Of a stretch of DNA of 64,000 bases, positions 46,731 to 57,392 are shown in pieces. Position 1 is the stretch's first letter; every line of letters starts with the position of its first letter. Both the position numbers and the translations under genes were made by a program. A model generated the notes under the pieces. The model made no database searches. It was not told the origin of the DNA and saw only the letters and a list, made by a program, of their open reading frames with translations. Source of the DNA: Apodospora peruviana (lineage: Eukaryota; Ascomycota; Sordariomycetes; Sordariales; Lasiosphaeriaceae); contig JAUEDM010000006.1 of assembly GCA_033439685.1 (NCBI GenBank), positions 992,001 to 1,056,000 on the forward strand, given 5' to 3'.

Positions 46731-49249
46731 ATGGCAGGCCTGAGGATGGGCTGGGGCAGCATGCTGCTAGCCATCGCCCTGGTGCTCGTCGTTCTTCCTG
46801 GCAAGGCTGCGGCATTCGGCGCCGGCAACATCCCCTCGATCGCCCAGGTTGAGGGACACAATTGGAGACATGGAGGCATGTAAACTTGTGGTTCGGATAC
46901 CGTCTCCGCGTGATGTGGAACTGACTTGAGATATTCTGCAGATATCGAGGATATGCTTAAGACACTGGCCTTTTTACATGGCAAGAAATGGACCACCATG
47001 CTTGTCTCACGGACCTACTTTGGCAACTGGCTGAGAGACTATTCGCAAGCGGTCGACGTCGGCAGCTTGAAGGGCGTGAATGCAGCTACTATCAGGATTC
47101 TTGCAAGTCCAGCCCCATCATCACTGGCAGTTAATCGGCCTACTGACGACCAACATTTCATAGGTCTGGGTGCTATCTTTTATGGCCCACGGATATGCCA
47201 CAGAGGAATTCGAGGTCACCGAGGAACGTCTGGGCGTCTATCGTCCCGAGGAGCACATCGACAACCCTCTTGGCTACGCCGACGGCGAGGATGCACGCAA
47301 GTACGACGCCAGACTGCGCGGACCAATCGACCCCAGGGAACTGGAAATTGACCCGCGGACCGGCATGAAGAACTATATTGCCAATGAGCAAGGTAGCTGG
47401 GCGACCAGTGCCGGCTATCTCAGGTTCAGCTTCGCTCGCTGCATCCATTACGGCCGTGTCTATACCAACGGCGCCAATGGTACATCCGGACGGGAGGCTG
47501 ATCTCTGCGAGGCACTGCGATGCTTGGGTCAGGCACTCCACACCATGGAGGACTTCAGCGCCCACAGCAACTACTGCGAGCTGGCGCTGCTCGAGCTGGG
47601 CTATCGCGACGTCTTTCCGCACTGCGGCAGAGACACCCAGATCAACCTGCGCGGAAAGAGGGTCTGGCCCCTCGTGACCGGTACTTTCGGCGCCATCGAC
47701 TTCCTGCACTCCGTCCTGGGAGAAGCTACCGACCACTTCACCCAGTCCGAGGTCGACGAGATGAATGTTGCCCTCAAGAACGCCGAGGAGCTCACCAAGT
47801 CGGCCGGTCTCGGCGGCGGTTCTGTCAGCAGCTCGCGAGGCTTCCTGGGCCTTGGCGGCTCTTCGAGCGGTGGCGGAGGAGACTTCATCTCGCTGGTCAG
47901 CAAGCTTCCTGGTATCGGAGGCGGCTTCGCCTCGCAGGCTAGAGACCTCAAGGCTGCGTCGGCTGCCCAGGAGCAGGAGAACCAGCGGGCTGCCAACTCC
48001 AACCTTGTGCCCGGCATGAGCCCGAACTTTGACCCGGTCAAGGTCGCGAAGCAGATTTATCCCATCCTCGAGTTCCGCGACAAGATTGTGCGCGCGATTA
48101 GTAACATGATCTCCAAGGTTCCGGGTTTGGAGAGCTTGCTAGACCACATCAGCGAGACGCTGACGGTGTTCATCCTCGGACTCCTGGCGCCATTTGTCCA
48201 GCCCATCATCACCCAGGTATCCAAGGTGCTCAAGGACGGATCGTCAGGTCTGATCAACTCGAGCGCAAACTCGCAGCTTGAGCCGTGGACCAACCCCCGC
48301 TGCGACAACCCGACCCATTCCATGTTGTCAAAAGATCATTTCACCAACGTCCTCAACTCTTGTGCCGGTAGAGTTGCCTCGACTATTCTGCAATACGTTG
48401 TTCCGTACGTTTTTTTTTTTTTTTCGCAAGACCACCCACCTTGATATCATCTTCATAAACTGACCATTAAACACCACAAACAGACGCATCGTCTACGCTT
48501 GGGAAAACCCTGGCGTCCCGGTCGACGAGGTCGTCAATGACGTCCTCCGCGCTTTTCATCACCCGGCCATCCGCGACGAGAACGTGCAGATCCAGCGCGA
48601 AATGTTCGAGACGGTCCGCAAATGGACCACCGAAACGCCCTTCCGCAACCAGCTGAACCATGTGCTGGCGTCCGAGTCAGTCAAGAACGGTAAGAACCAC
48701 GTCCTGGCCGCCGGCGGGACTGCCACCAAGAGCGGTCCTGGCGGTGGCGGTAGCTGCCACGACGGTGGGCACGGTCGTCCGGCGGGATCCCTTTGGGGAC
48801 AGATCAAGACGCGCGACCTGAATGCCATGACTAGTAGCAGTGGGGGTGCTAGTTCTTCGTATTTGGGCGCTACCTCGCCCGCGCCACCACAGCAGCATAC
48901 TAGTCGGCCTGGGTCGGGGGCTGGATATCAGCAGCCTCCGCATAGTCCTGGGTATGGTGGTGGTGGTGGATATGGGCAACATCAACCACCGCCGCAGCAG
49001 TACTACCAGCAACCTGCTTATGGACAGCAACCGCCGCCCGGCCCCGGGGGGTATTACCAGCAGCAGCAGCAGCCACTGCCACAACAGCATGGATACGGAC
49101 AACAGTTACCGCAGCAGCAGCCACTGCCACAGCAGCATGGATACGGACAACAGCCGCCGCAGCAGCACGGGGGATATCCAGGGCACGGTGGGCATGGTGC
49201 GCAGCAACATCAGCCTGGCGGTTGGGGAGGAGGGCAGTATCGGTATTAG
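46731..49249 (+). CDS. het-c: HET-C family heterokaryon-incompatibility protein
   Basis: Homologue of Neurospora HET-C, a secreted or membrane-associated protein whose alleles control vegetative incompatibility. Exons 46731-46875, 46942-47102, 47164-48404 and 48484-49249, 770 residues. A signal peptide covers about 1-28. The Het-C domain follows: HNWRHGDIEDML, TYFGNWLRDYSQAVDVG, VLSFMAHGYATEEFEVT, HIDNPLGYADGEDARKYD, GMKNYIANEQGSWATS and LHTMEDFSAHSNYCELALLE (about 228-247). In Neurospora a short variable block after the GMKNYIANE motif sets allele specificity; here the comparable part includes GRVYTNGANGTSG. After about 600 the protein is Gly/Gln/Pro/Tyr-rich with a 16-residue tandem repeat, like the low-complexity tail of known HET-C. 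The first two introns use GC-AG borders. The nearest gene on either side carries no HET domain. Confidence 0.95.
49064..49163 (+). repeat. 48-bp tandem repeat in the het-c coding tail
   Basis: CCACTGCCACARCAGCATGG then ATACGGACAACAG occurs twice with a 48-bp period (anchors at 49073 and 49121), encoding the 16-residue unit PLPQQHGYGQQLPQQQ. Differences are silent or Leu/Pro changes. Copy number is likely to vary between strains. Confidence 0.75.
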
Positions 49250-50151
49250 GATGATCGATGGAGGAAGGTAAGTAAGTAGATGGAGTGTGTAGCGGGCGTG
49301 TACCTGGGCAGGCGATATCACCAGTTGTTTGAGTTTGTTGTCTACACATTAAGCTTGCTTACTGTTGGCCATTTGTTTTCCTTTAGGTCCATTGAGCTTT
49401 TGGAGATAACCGGGGGTGGGGTGTGGACATGAAAATAGGGGAAAAGAGAGAAGATGTGATACCGATCTGTGGTCGGCAGTTGTTGGGTACCTCCTTTCCT
49501 ACCTTACCAACATATTAAACGAAGGCAGGACACCAAAATACGTTGCTGGTGATCTTTTTCACTCTTCCGCAAGAATTACTTCTATCCTTATTTATACCTA
49601 AGTAGTTGAGTTTCACAACAAGTATCAACCAAGCAGCTAATATTAGATGACAAGAATTTTATCAAGCAACCTACCACCTGGGTCAGCTGAATGGGGCTGG
49701 CCATACTTGATTAGTCGGGGTTGATGTTATTGATCGGTCAACGCCCAGCTATCTACCTGTCTGCCTTGCCTATCTGTAAAATAAAAGAAGACAACGCTAA
49801 CCTCATGCATGCATGCCATAACCAATAATGACCTGGATATCCATCCACCTTCATTCGGTTAAGAACTCCTTTGACTCAATATCCGTTTCTTCTTTTCTCC
49901 TTCTCTTGTCTATCTCATGTACGTATGTAATGCGTGTATGCCCTTCTTTTCTTTTCTCTATCTCTGTCTGTTCGTATGTAGGTGCGTGCGTGTAATAAAT
50001 CAGGATGAATGCAAAAACCGTGTGCAGATGTGCCGATCCATCGAAAATGCTACGCCAGAATAACCAGTGCAAAACACAGAAAAAAAGGGGGGTTATAAAC
50101 CATAACGACAACTAACCCCCCAAGCCAAACGCAAGTTCAGATGTCTAGGAT
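49250..50151. other. Convergent intergenic region
   Basis: 0.9 kb between the 3' ends of het-c and the PP2C gene. CATGCATGCATGC at about 49804-49816 is a palindromic run. Nothing else is seen. Confidence 0.55.
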
Positions 50152-52185
50152 TCACCTCCCTCCCCGTCTTCTCGGATCCAAAGCCTCAGTCCTCCTAACA
50201 TCTCTCACTTCTTTAGTCCCCAAACTCCCCAAACCCCCTTCACTCCGCCTCTCCCACCCACCTAACCTCACAACAAGACAAGTCGCATTATCTCCATCCT
50301 GGCTCACCTCAGTCGCATACTCAACCACATGTCTCGCCCCTTCCTCCGGTGTCTTAGCATCCTTGACAACATCCACAATCTCTTGGTCGCTCAGCGTGCC
50401 ACTAACACCATCGCTCATCAATACCAAGAAACTATACTGCGCCGGCCCCAGTTCCACTCTGGTAATATCCGGCTCGGCAGACACCCCAATCCGCTTGCTC
50501 TGCATATCGCCAAACGCACGACTGTTCGCCAGCCCGGAGATCCGTTCCTCCCCAAACGAGTCCGTGATCAGCGACTCGGCGAAGCGACGCAGCCGGCCCG
50601 CCTCCGTCGGCGATGAAGGGTGGTGGTCGCTCGTCAGCGGACGGGCGAGTCCCGTCGTGGTTTCGCAGAGCAGGATCCGGGTGTCGCCGACGTGCGCGAC
50701 CAGCAACGTGCTGTGCGCGGCCGGGTGCCAGAACGGTGCCGGCGTCGGCGTGGAGATGAGCGCCACCGACGCCGTGGAGCCGCCCTTAAAGCGCACGGGG
50801 CCGCCGATGCCGTGTCCCGATGGGGGCAGGTGCGGGCTGCCGAGGATCTCGTCCTGGTTGAGCGGGAAGTCGGACACGTACGGGTCGTCGGGGTCCTTCT
50901 TGCGCGCTTGGGCGGTAATGAAGTCGAGGTCGGCGCGGAGGAAGGCGTACGTCAGAACTGACTCAACCGTCACGGGGACCTCTGAAGATGCTGAATCCCC
51001 CGCCCTCGTCCGGGGTTCGTCGGTCGACTTGTAGCGTGTCGGCACGCTGAAGTAGGGCGAGTTAAAGCGGCGAAAGTAGCCGCCGACCGTGCTTCTGTAT
51101 TCCTCCAGCAGCTCCGCTTCGAGTTGGATGGCTCTGGAGTGGTCGGAAGTGGTCGAGACGGGCTCTTTGCTCTGTAGTGGCTCAGCGCGTTCGGCATCCT
51201 CCACGATGGACCCGTCCTTCATCTTTGGCAGCTCAAGCTCGTGCTGGACCTCCTCGGGGGTCTTCATTTGTATACGTCTCGACGGTCTGTCGTGCAACGA
51301 TCCGCTGCTTCTTGTCCTGTCCAGCGGGTCTTGTGTCGATGCTCGAGGCCCATACTTCAGACTGCTCTCTACCTTGAACTCCGACGAGGCTTCTTCGATG
51401 TAGCCGTGCAGCTCGTCGCGCAAGAACTGGCTGCACTCGCTCCCACCGTGGCCATCAAACACGGCGAAATAGAAGATCTGGGGGTCTCCAAGGGCGCTGT
51501 CCGCACTCGTGCCTTCGCCCTCCGACTTCAGTTGGCTTCGGACCAAGCTGATAGGGGTCCGTTTGGCAAACGCCGGCATGTCGATTGTCCCCGCCTGGTT
51601 CGTGTCCTCATTGTACCCCCTCTGACCCCGTGATTCGTATACGCCATAGTGATGTTTGGCACTTCGGAGTGGTATGCGGACTACTGTTAGATCACGCCCT
51701 GGCATGTTCGGAGGCGCGACGGCCGGGGCCGCGCCCGGGCCTGGGGTGTGGGGTGTCGACGCCGATCGGGGAAGCTTGTGGTGTGGGCCGCTGGACGAGC
51801 GAGAGTCGGGATGTAGGGAGGATGAAGGCAGATGGGTGACAAAGTAGTTGTGGAAGCCCTTTCTCGGCGGCCGATTGATGAGATCATAGCCTCGAGAGGA
51901 GCTGTAGAGTCTGGCAACATTGGGGTATAATAAAGGCGAAAGCTGAGTCTGGACGCGGAGGTGCCGCCGTCCCTGGGCAATTCGGAGAGCCCGAGGGCCT
52001 GACATTGCGAGTCTTGCCATTTGTTGATGCTGCCTTTGGCGGTGGAAGAAGGTCGCGACGTAGCCCATGAAAGCGTCGAGAAGAGCTGCGGGGGTGTTGT
52101 CGTTGATGTCTCTTCTCTTGGCAAGCGCGTCTCTCTTGTCTCTCCTCAACGATGCACCTAGAGAACGAGCGCGAAAGGGAGCCAT
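50152..52185 (-). CDS. PP2C-type Ser/Thr phosphatase, probably mitochondrial
   Basis: Single-exon gene of 677 residues. The first about 100 residues are Arg-rich with few acids and end RLYSSSRGYD, which fits a mitochondrial targeting peptide and matrix cleavage; the yeast relative is Ptc6. PP2C metal and catalytic motifs are in order: SRGQRGYNEDT (about 186), FAVFDGHGG (about 240-248), VAHVGDTRILL, LTSDHHPSSPTEAGRL, SRAFGD, VLMSDGVSGTLSDQE and GDNATCLVV. A long insertion (about 270-440) between the DGHGG motif and the rest is Ser/Glu-rich and probably a disordered regulatory loop. I start at the ATG at 52185; a later ATG (MARLAMSGPRALR) would also leave a targeting peptide. Likely role is dephosphorylation of matrix proteins or mitophagy control, by homology. 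Confidence 0.9.
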   Translation of the reverse strand: MAPFRARSLGASLRRDKRDALAKRRDINDNTPAALLDAFMGYVATFFHRQRQHQQMARLAMSGPRALRIAQGRRHLRVQTQLSPLLYPNVARLYSSSRGYDLINRPPRKGFHNYFVTHLPSSSLHPDSRSSSGPHHKLPRSASTPHTPGPGAAPAVAPPNMPGRDLTVVRIPLRSAKHHYGVYESRGQRGYNEDTNQAGTIDMPAFAKRTPISLVRSQLKSEGEGTSADSALGDPQIFYFAVFDGHGGSECSQFLRDELHGYIEEASSEFKVESSLKYGPRASTQDPLDRTRSSGSLHDRPSRRIQMKTPEEVQHELELPKMKDGSIVEDAERAEPLQSKEPVSTTSDHSRAIQLEAELLEEYRSTVGGYFRRFNSPYFSVPTRYKSTDEPRTRAGDSASSEVPVTVESVLTYAFLRADLDFITAQARKKDPDDPYVSDFPLNQDEILGSPHLPPSGHGIGGPVRFKGGSTASVALISTPTPAPFWHPAAHSTLLVAHVGDTRILLCETTTGLARPLTSDHHPSSPTEAGRLRRFAESLITDSFGEERISGLANSRAFGDMQSKRIGVSAEPDITRVELGPAQYSFLVLMSDGVSGTLSDQEIVDVVKDAKTPEEGARHVVEYATEVSQDGDNATCLVVRLGGWERRSEGGLGSLGTKEVRDVRRTEALDPRRRGGR

Positions 52186-53232
52186 TGGCAAGCTGAGAGA
52201 GAAAGCAGGCTAGACAATTTCATAAACAGCAAAAGTGAATATAATTAGTAGCGACGGTGAATTTTGTGGCCATGGACATCGGGGGCAGCGCAGAAGAATT
52301 GGGTGGATCCAGGAACAAGTTGAACCAGGAGGTTCCAGGTTGACGTAGCTTGGCTTCCGGATTTGGAGGTTGTTGGAAGGGTGTCACTGACGCCCTACCA
52401 GCCCTACCTTGCAATGCAGCAGCACCGGCAGCTGCTGCGCGTCCGCCACCTGCCAACTGAATCGGACGCTGTCATGGAAAAATTACCGAACCCACTGTTG
52501 TCAGCTCACTGGCAAAATTGTTGTCCGTATCCGTATCGCTTGGTATACCATAACCCTCCGGAAACCGTAATAACTTTGAGAAACCCCAGTCAAAATGTGG
52601 AAAATGAACTGAGCCTACGATAATCGGAATCTCGGCGTCGCTAAACGCCACCGCCGTCGGTGATCCGTTACACAGATTATAGCCCGTACCTACCTGAGTT
52701 TTATCACGCCGATTGGCAGGCTTCTGCAGGAGATCGAAGGCGGCGAAACAGTGTTATTACCCGCCCTGTGACAGCGTGCTGTGGATTATTACAACAGACA
52801 CAGTAAGGTGTCCCTTCCTTGATACACTTGGAAGTACATAGCTTGGTCGGTCACCAGGGCAGGAGGGCTCCTTCTAACTAAATTGTTTGAGAGTGGCGAC
52901 TATCGTGGTTGGGCGACCTCCTTCCTGAGCAGAAGATTCTCCTGATGACCGTCTTTACCGGGCTCACCCTCTGTTCATTTGTCCCGAGACAAAGCTACAG
53001 AAATTAATCTTTAACCAGTCCCAGCTTTAGCCCGAGACACAACCACGGACGTTACACCTCAACCAGTCAGCTTGGAGCTCTCTATCCTCATCGATTAAAA
53101 ACATCACATCGGCTTTTCGGGCTTGTCTCGCGCGCAAGAGGGTCTGGCCAGTTCATCATCACAACGCCTGGAAGTCCATCTTGAACCCGAATCCCAGGGT
53201 AGGCGGATGACTCCCGGGTCTGTGCTGCAACC
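52186..53232. other. Divergent promoter region
   Basis: 1 kb between the PP2C and BTB-like start codons. No gene. CCGTATCCGTATCG near 52528 is the only small repeat noticed. AACCAGTCCCAGCTTTAGCCC and ACCTCAACCAGTCAGCTTGG near 53010-53075 are similar to each other. Confidence 0.55.
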
Positions 53233-54720
53233 ATGGAGACTTCGATGTCCGATGAGACTAGCGACATTGTTGAGTTGGTCACCATCGTCCCAGATGGAGA
53301 TATCATTCTTGACGTTACTTTCGAGACCTCCAAAAAGACTCTCAAGGCAGCCCGAGCGGCCCGAGCAGCCCGAAAAGTCACTAAAGGAAAGCCCAACCCG
53401 GATGCTTCACTACCACCTCTGAAGCCCACCTTGAGGGTTCAGTACAGAGTTTATTCCTCTGTTCTCAGAGAAGTCTCCAAATACTTTAGAGCCCTCCTCG
53501 GGTTCGACTCTTACGCAGAAGGCAAGACAATAGAAACCGCTTTCAAAGAATTATCTCTTCAAGGAACAAACCCCTCCGAAGCCGCTACCAAGGACCTGCC
53601 ACATATTGCTATCCATGTGGACGATAAGGAATCGCAATCGGCAAACCAACAAGTTGTTTTCGAGGACATCATGGACATTCTTCATGGCATAGCCCTGCCT
53701 TCCGCACCGGTAACGATGCATTTTCTCGCCACCATGGGCGTGCTCGCCGATCGGTTCGACTGCTTAGAGCCGGTCATGAAAGGTTTCAAGTCGGAGCTGA
53801 AGTTTAAATCATTCAAGTGGCCTGCAACACAGACGCGTTTGTCCAGATATGAAGACGGCGAGGTGCTCACCGCGGAGGCGGAGGGGGTCCTCCGTCAAAA
53901 GATTTATGTCGCCTGGCTGTTCAACCAGCCCCTTAAGTTCGAAAAGTCCACAGCCGAACTCATCCTCTATGGCTCGAGGCGCTGGAGTGCACTTGGCGAG
54001 GACGACGAAACAGACAGCAGTTACACCGCACCGTGGTGGCAACTGCCAGACAATATCGAGACAGAGCTTCAAGAGCGGCGTACCTGCATCCTCAACACTA
54101 TCGCCTCCATCCCGCAGCACTTTTTGAAACTCTACACCTCCCGCGACCGCCAGTGCAAGCTAGGCTACGACTCTTCCTCCAGTTGCGACTCGTACCAGCT
54201 CGGTGAGACTATCAAGTTCCTTGTTAAACACAACCTCTTCTCACTGGTCGACTTCTCTCCGTCCTCGCTCCAGAGGATCCCCGATTTCGCTACAGTCGAG
54301 ATTAACTACATCCTTGGCTTGCTTAAACAGTTCCCCGGCTACCAAATAGACAAGAATCATACGAACTGCGGTCTGCGCACTCGCATCAGGCCCATCCTCG
54401 ATGTTGTCGCATCTCTGCTCTCCTCCAGGTCCGTCTCGCTGTCACGGACCTTATGGGCCAGTGATAGACAGTTAGCCACTTGGACGAGTTCCGCGGGTGA
54501 GGGAGGGATAGAAACCGTATCGTTGGTCACCCCCCCGACGTCGACAGCGATGAGAGTCAGGGCCGTTCACAACCCCTTTAAAATTGTAAAAACATTTGAG
54601 TTCACCCGCTCCATTGCCAGCGAGCAGCAATTGAGGCATGCCGGAGCGCTGGGGTCGGACGGGCTTGCGAGGGCAATGTTCACGGCGAACGAGTGGGATT
54701 GGACACCTCAAGGGTCTTAG
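53233..54720 (+). CDS. BTB/POZ-like fungal protein
   Basis: Single-exon frame of 495 residues. Residues about 15-160 fit a fungal BTB/POZ fold: IVPDGDIILDV, then YRVYSSVLREVSKYFRALL, then a loop, IMDILHG and TMHFLATMGVLADRFDCLEP. The rest is helical with YVAWLFNQPLKFEKSTAELI and TCILNTIASIPQHFLKLYTS, a pattern I associate with large expanded families of fungal BTB proteins of unknown role. An Ala/Arg/Lys-rich insertion (about 38-52) splits the first strand from the core. No zinc finger, kelch or membrane segment is seen. Such proteins may be substrate adaptors of Cul3 ligases, but this is not shown. A fold-back element sits 24 bp after the stop codon, so 3'-end formation may lie in it. Confidence 0.75.
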   Translation: METSMSDETSDIVELVTIVPDGDIILDVTFETSKKTLKAARAARAARKVTKGKPNPDASLPPLKPTLRVQYRVYSSVLREVSKYFRALLGFDSYAEGKTIETAFKELSLQGTNPSEAATKDLPHIAIHVDDKESQSANQQVVFEDIMDILHGIALPSAPVTMHFLATMGVLADRFDCLEPVMKGFKSELKFKSFKWPATQTRLSRYEDGEVLTAEAEGVLRQKIYVAWLFNQPLKFEKSTAELILYGSRRWSALGEDDETDSSYTAPWWQLPDNIETELQERRTCILNTIASIPQHFLKLYTSRDRQCKLGYDSSSSCDSYQLGETIKFLVKHNLFSLVDFSPSSLQRIPDFATVEINYILGLLKQFPGYQIDKNHTNCGLRTRIRPILDVVASLLSSRSVSLSRTLWASDRQLATWTSSAGEGGIETVSLVTPPTSTAMRVRAVHNPFKIVKTFEFTRSIASEQQLRHAGALGSDGLARAMFTANEWDWTPQGS

Positions 54721-54743
54721 CGAGGCACTTATTTTATTTTTCT

Positions 54744-55120
54744 GGAGGTGATCTCGAGGGACTGTAGAAAACGTCTTGCCAATCTGTAGGTAAGGTACTC
54801 TTTTTGCTAAAATCTAGAAACCTTATTGCAAGTACCTTCTAAGGCCCTATTTGATATAGCCGTTATGTCCGCTAGATATTACTGTTGGTATTTGTCTTAC
54901 TACGGTGCTTTAATGAAAATCCTAATGCTTTGATAGCAAAGTTAATATGCTTTTAGTAAACTTAAAATATCCATTTAAGACAAATACTTCAACAATCAAC
55001 GGCTATTTCCTATTCAAATAAGGCCTGGAAAGGTACTTGTAATCCGATTTCCAGATCCCGGCAAAGGAGTACACCTACAGTCTGGAAAGACGTTTTTCTA
55101 CAGTCCCCCGAGACCACCTC
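54744..55120. mobile_element. Fold-back (long-inverted-repeat) element, about 377 bp
   Basis: The left arm starts GGAGGTGATCTCGAGGGACT at 54744 and the right arm ends with its imperfect complement at 55120. Shared blocks from outside in are GACTGTAGAAAACGTCTT (54760 with 55104), CTGTAGGT, AAGTACCTT, AAGGCCCTATTTGA and TAGCCGTT, then GTATTTGTCTT nearer the centre. Arms are about 120-150 bp and 80-90 percent alike by eye, with indels. No coding capacity. I found no clear target duplication. It lies right after the BTB-like gene. Confidence 0.65.
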
Positions 55121-55927
55121 TTTTTCTGCTGAAGACGTACCCTGTTCAGACGATGACAAGGGTCTCGATTTGACATTAAGAGCAGTCCTACGGCTATTCT
55201 CTTCATGAGGAGTATCTTACAAAAACGATCCGACCAGCTGGTACTAGTGGTTAGCATGAAAATCCGTTGCTGAGGCACAGTATCCTTAGGTGCTCTGTTT
55301 TTAGGTGGCCTAGGTCAGTCAGCGTTGTTTATAAGGGTAAGTTTTTCATCGCCTACCAGCGAACGGATAGTATTGATGGCGTTGTTAGATAGAAGGTATC
55401 GAGAAAGGGTTATAGGTTACATTGGTAGAGAAGAGAAAGGGGGACCAAGCAGCACCTATATAGATTGCGAAGTGTTGTTAATCACCTTGAGTAGATAGAT
55501 CTACGTAGCGAGGGCCAATGATCAGTATGACTTTATTACTCTAGTAAGCGAATAAAGTACTTGATATATTATAAAATTACAAAATGGGAAAGGAAAATAA
55601 ATGGAAGAACAAAGCAACATTTAATACCAAGGCTCGCTCGTCGGTGACAATCCAACCACTAGGCCGGCGCTCGCTTGTTTATCGACGGGAGAGCGGACGG
55701 GATCCCAGAGAACTCCAGTGGGTATGGTCGTATATGGTTGTTTATAAAGTGTTAGTAGATAACGTCTGTCACGGATAATCGTCTTCTCCATGAGGCAAAC
55801 ACTGTGGTTGAAATGATTCCAATCAAGACACTGCCAGCTTTGTTCGCATCAACACAAACCCCCAAAATGGTGATCTATACATAGGCAAATTGATACCTAT
55901 TATCACAGTGAAAGATAAATATCATCA
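55121..55927. other. Intergenic, AT-rich
   Basis: 0.8 kb of mainly AT-rich sequence between the fold-back element and the ALG2 gene. Some segments (GGTACTAGTGGTTAG) look like decayed repeat. No gene. Confidence 0.5.
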
Positions 55928-57392
55928 CTATATCCTCCTCCTGCTCCTCATCAGCAGCACCGAAGCAGCAACAGCAGCTAGCGCAACAACAACCGCAGCA
56001 GCAACCAACACCACTGGAATAAACACACTTCTCTTCGTAGTAGGAGGCCGGGCCATCTCATCAAATATTCCATCCAACCTCTCCCCCATCTGCGTATCCG
56101 CAAAGTTTTTGGTGACCCTCTCAACCCCAGCCTGCGACATAGCCTCCAACTCACCCTTGGACATACCATTCAGCACCCGGTCCATAATCTCAGACCATTT
56201 CCCCACGTCAGACGGAACCCTCAGCCACCCCGTAACCCCTTCGACAACAGTCTCGGTCGGCCCACCGTTATTCGCCGCAAGCACGGGCACACCCCGGAGC
56301 ATAGCCTCGAGTGGAACGATGCCAAAATGCTCGTTCGAGGGAGTGTAGACCAGCAGAGAAGCCGACTTGAGCAGCATTTCTTTGAGGGTATTCGGCACGG
56401 ACAGCAAGAACAGCACCTCGACGTCGGACGGCACGTTCAGCGCCGTGACCACCGTCTTGGCGGTCGCGTTTTTTAACCCCAAACTATCGGCCAAATCGAC
56501 GAGCTCCTTATGATAGGAAACATTCTCTGCGACGCGGTGATCGTACCCGCCGGCGACGATCAATTTGGCCGCCTTGCGTTTTTGTCGCGACAGACCGGCA
56601 AACGCCCGAATAGCCAGCGCGACGTCCTTTTTCCGCTCGAAGCGGTTGATACTCAGTATAACGCCTGTTTCTTTCCACGGCAGTGGTCCCACACCACCGT
56701 CCCCGTTCTTCGGTGGCTTGGTATCGACACACGGATACACGACCTTCAGGTCCCTCCTCGCCAAAGAGGGCCAGGTTTGCGCGACAATCCCTTTCGTGAA
56801 ACCCGAGTTCACAGCAATCGCGTCCGCGAAGCCCATGCTCCACTGCTCGAGCGCATCAAACGGAATCCGGTAGACGCGCTTCCACCAGAAGGAGCGGCCC
56901 TGCGCGAGCAACAAGTCGGGAAAATGGCAGTAGAAGAATATCGGTGAGTCGCAAACGTACTTGAGTAGCGGTAGCCCGGCGCTGAGCTGGTCGACGAAAA
57001 AGAAGTCCGGTCCTATATTCTTGAGCTCGGAAGAAAATAGCGAGATCTGGACGATCAGGTGCAGCTGGCGCAGGATCGCGCAGAGGATGGCGAAGCGCCC
57101 TAAAATGGACGGCGGGACGAGAGAGTTGCCCCGTACACGGACGTCGAGGGTTCCTTTTTTACATATCTCATCAGTATAGCTGAGACAAAAGGGGGGAGGA
57201 GGACAGACCGTCTCTAGCTTCATCGAAACAGTGAGTTGGATCGCAATGGCTCGTGAAGATGACCACCTTGTACCCGCGGTTTTGGAGGGATACGGCCGCG
57301 TCGACAACGAGCCTTTCTGCGCCCCCGATGCCGAGATCCGGGTGCAAGAAGACTATTGTCTTCTTTTTCTTTTGTTTCGCGTCGTCTGGCAT
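55928..57392 (-). CDS. alg2: ALG2 alpha-1,3/1,6-mannosyltransferase
   Basis: ER glycosyltransferase (GT4) that adds the second and third mannose to the lipid-linked oligosaccharide for N-glycosylation, using GDP-mannose. Exons 57392-57209 and 57153-55928, 469 residues; the intron joins EARDG to [11 protein letters not shown]. Motifs: [19 protein letters not shown] (about 15-33), [41 protein letters not shown], and the GT4 donor site [19 protein letters not shown] with G-GPTETV. A C-terminal hydrophobic stretch (about 435-462, [20 protein letters not shown]) could anchor the protein in the ER. Yeast Alg2 is 503 residues, so length fits. The donor is GTCTGT, less common than GTAAGT. Confidence 0.95.

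Noticed and set aside
53233..54720. BTB-like gene as a pin-c-like partner of het-c
   Set aside because: In Neurospora the het-c partner carries a HET domain. This protein shows no HET motifs and matches a BTB pattern instead.
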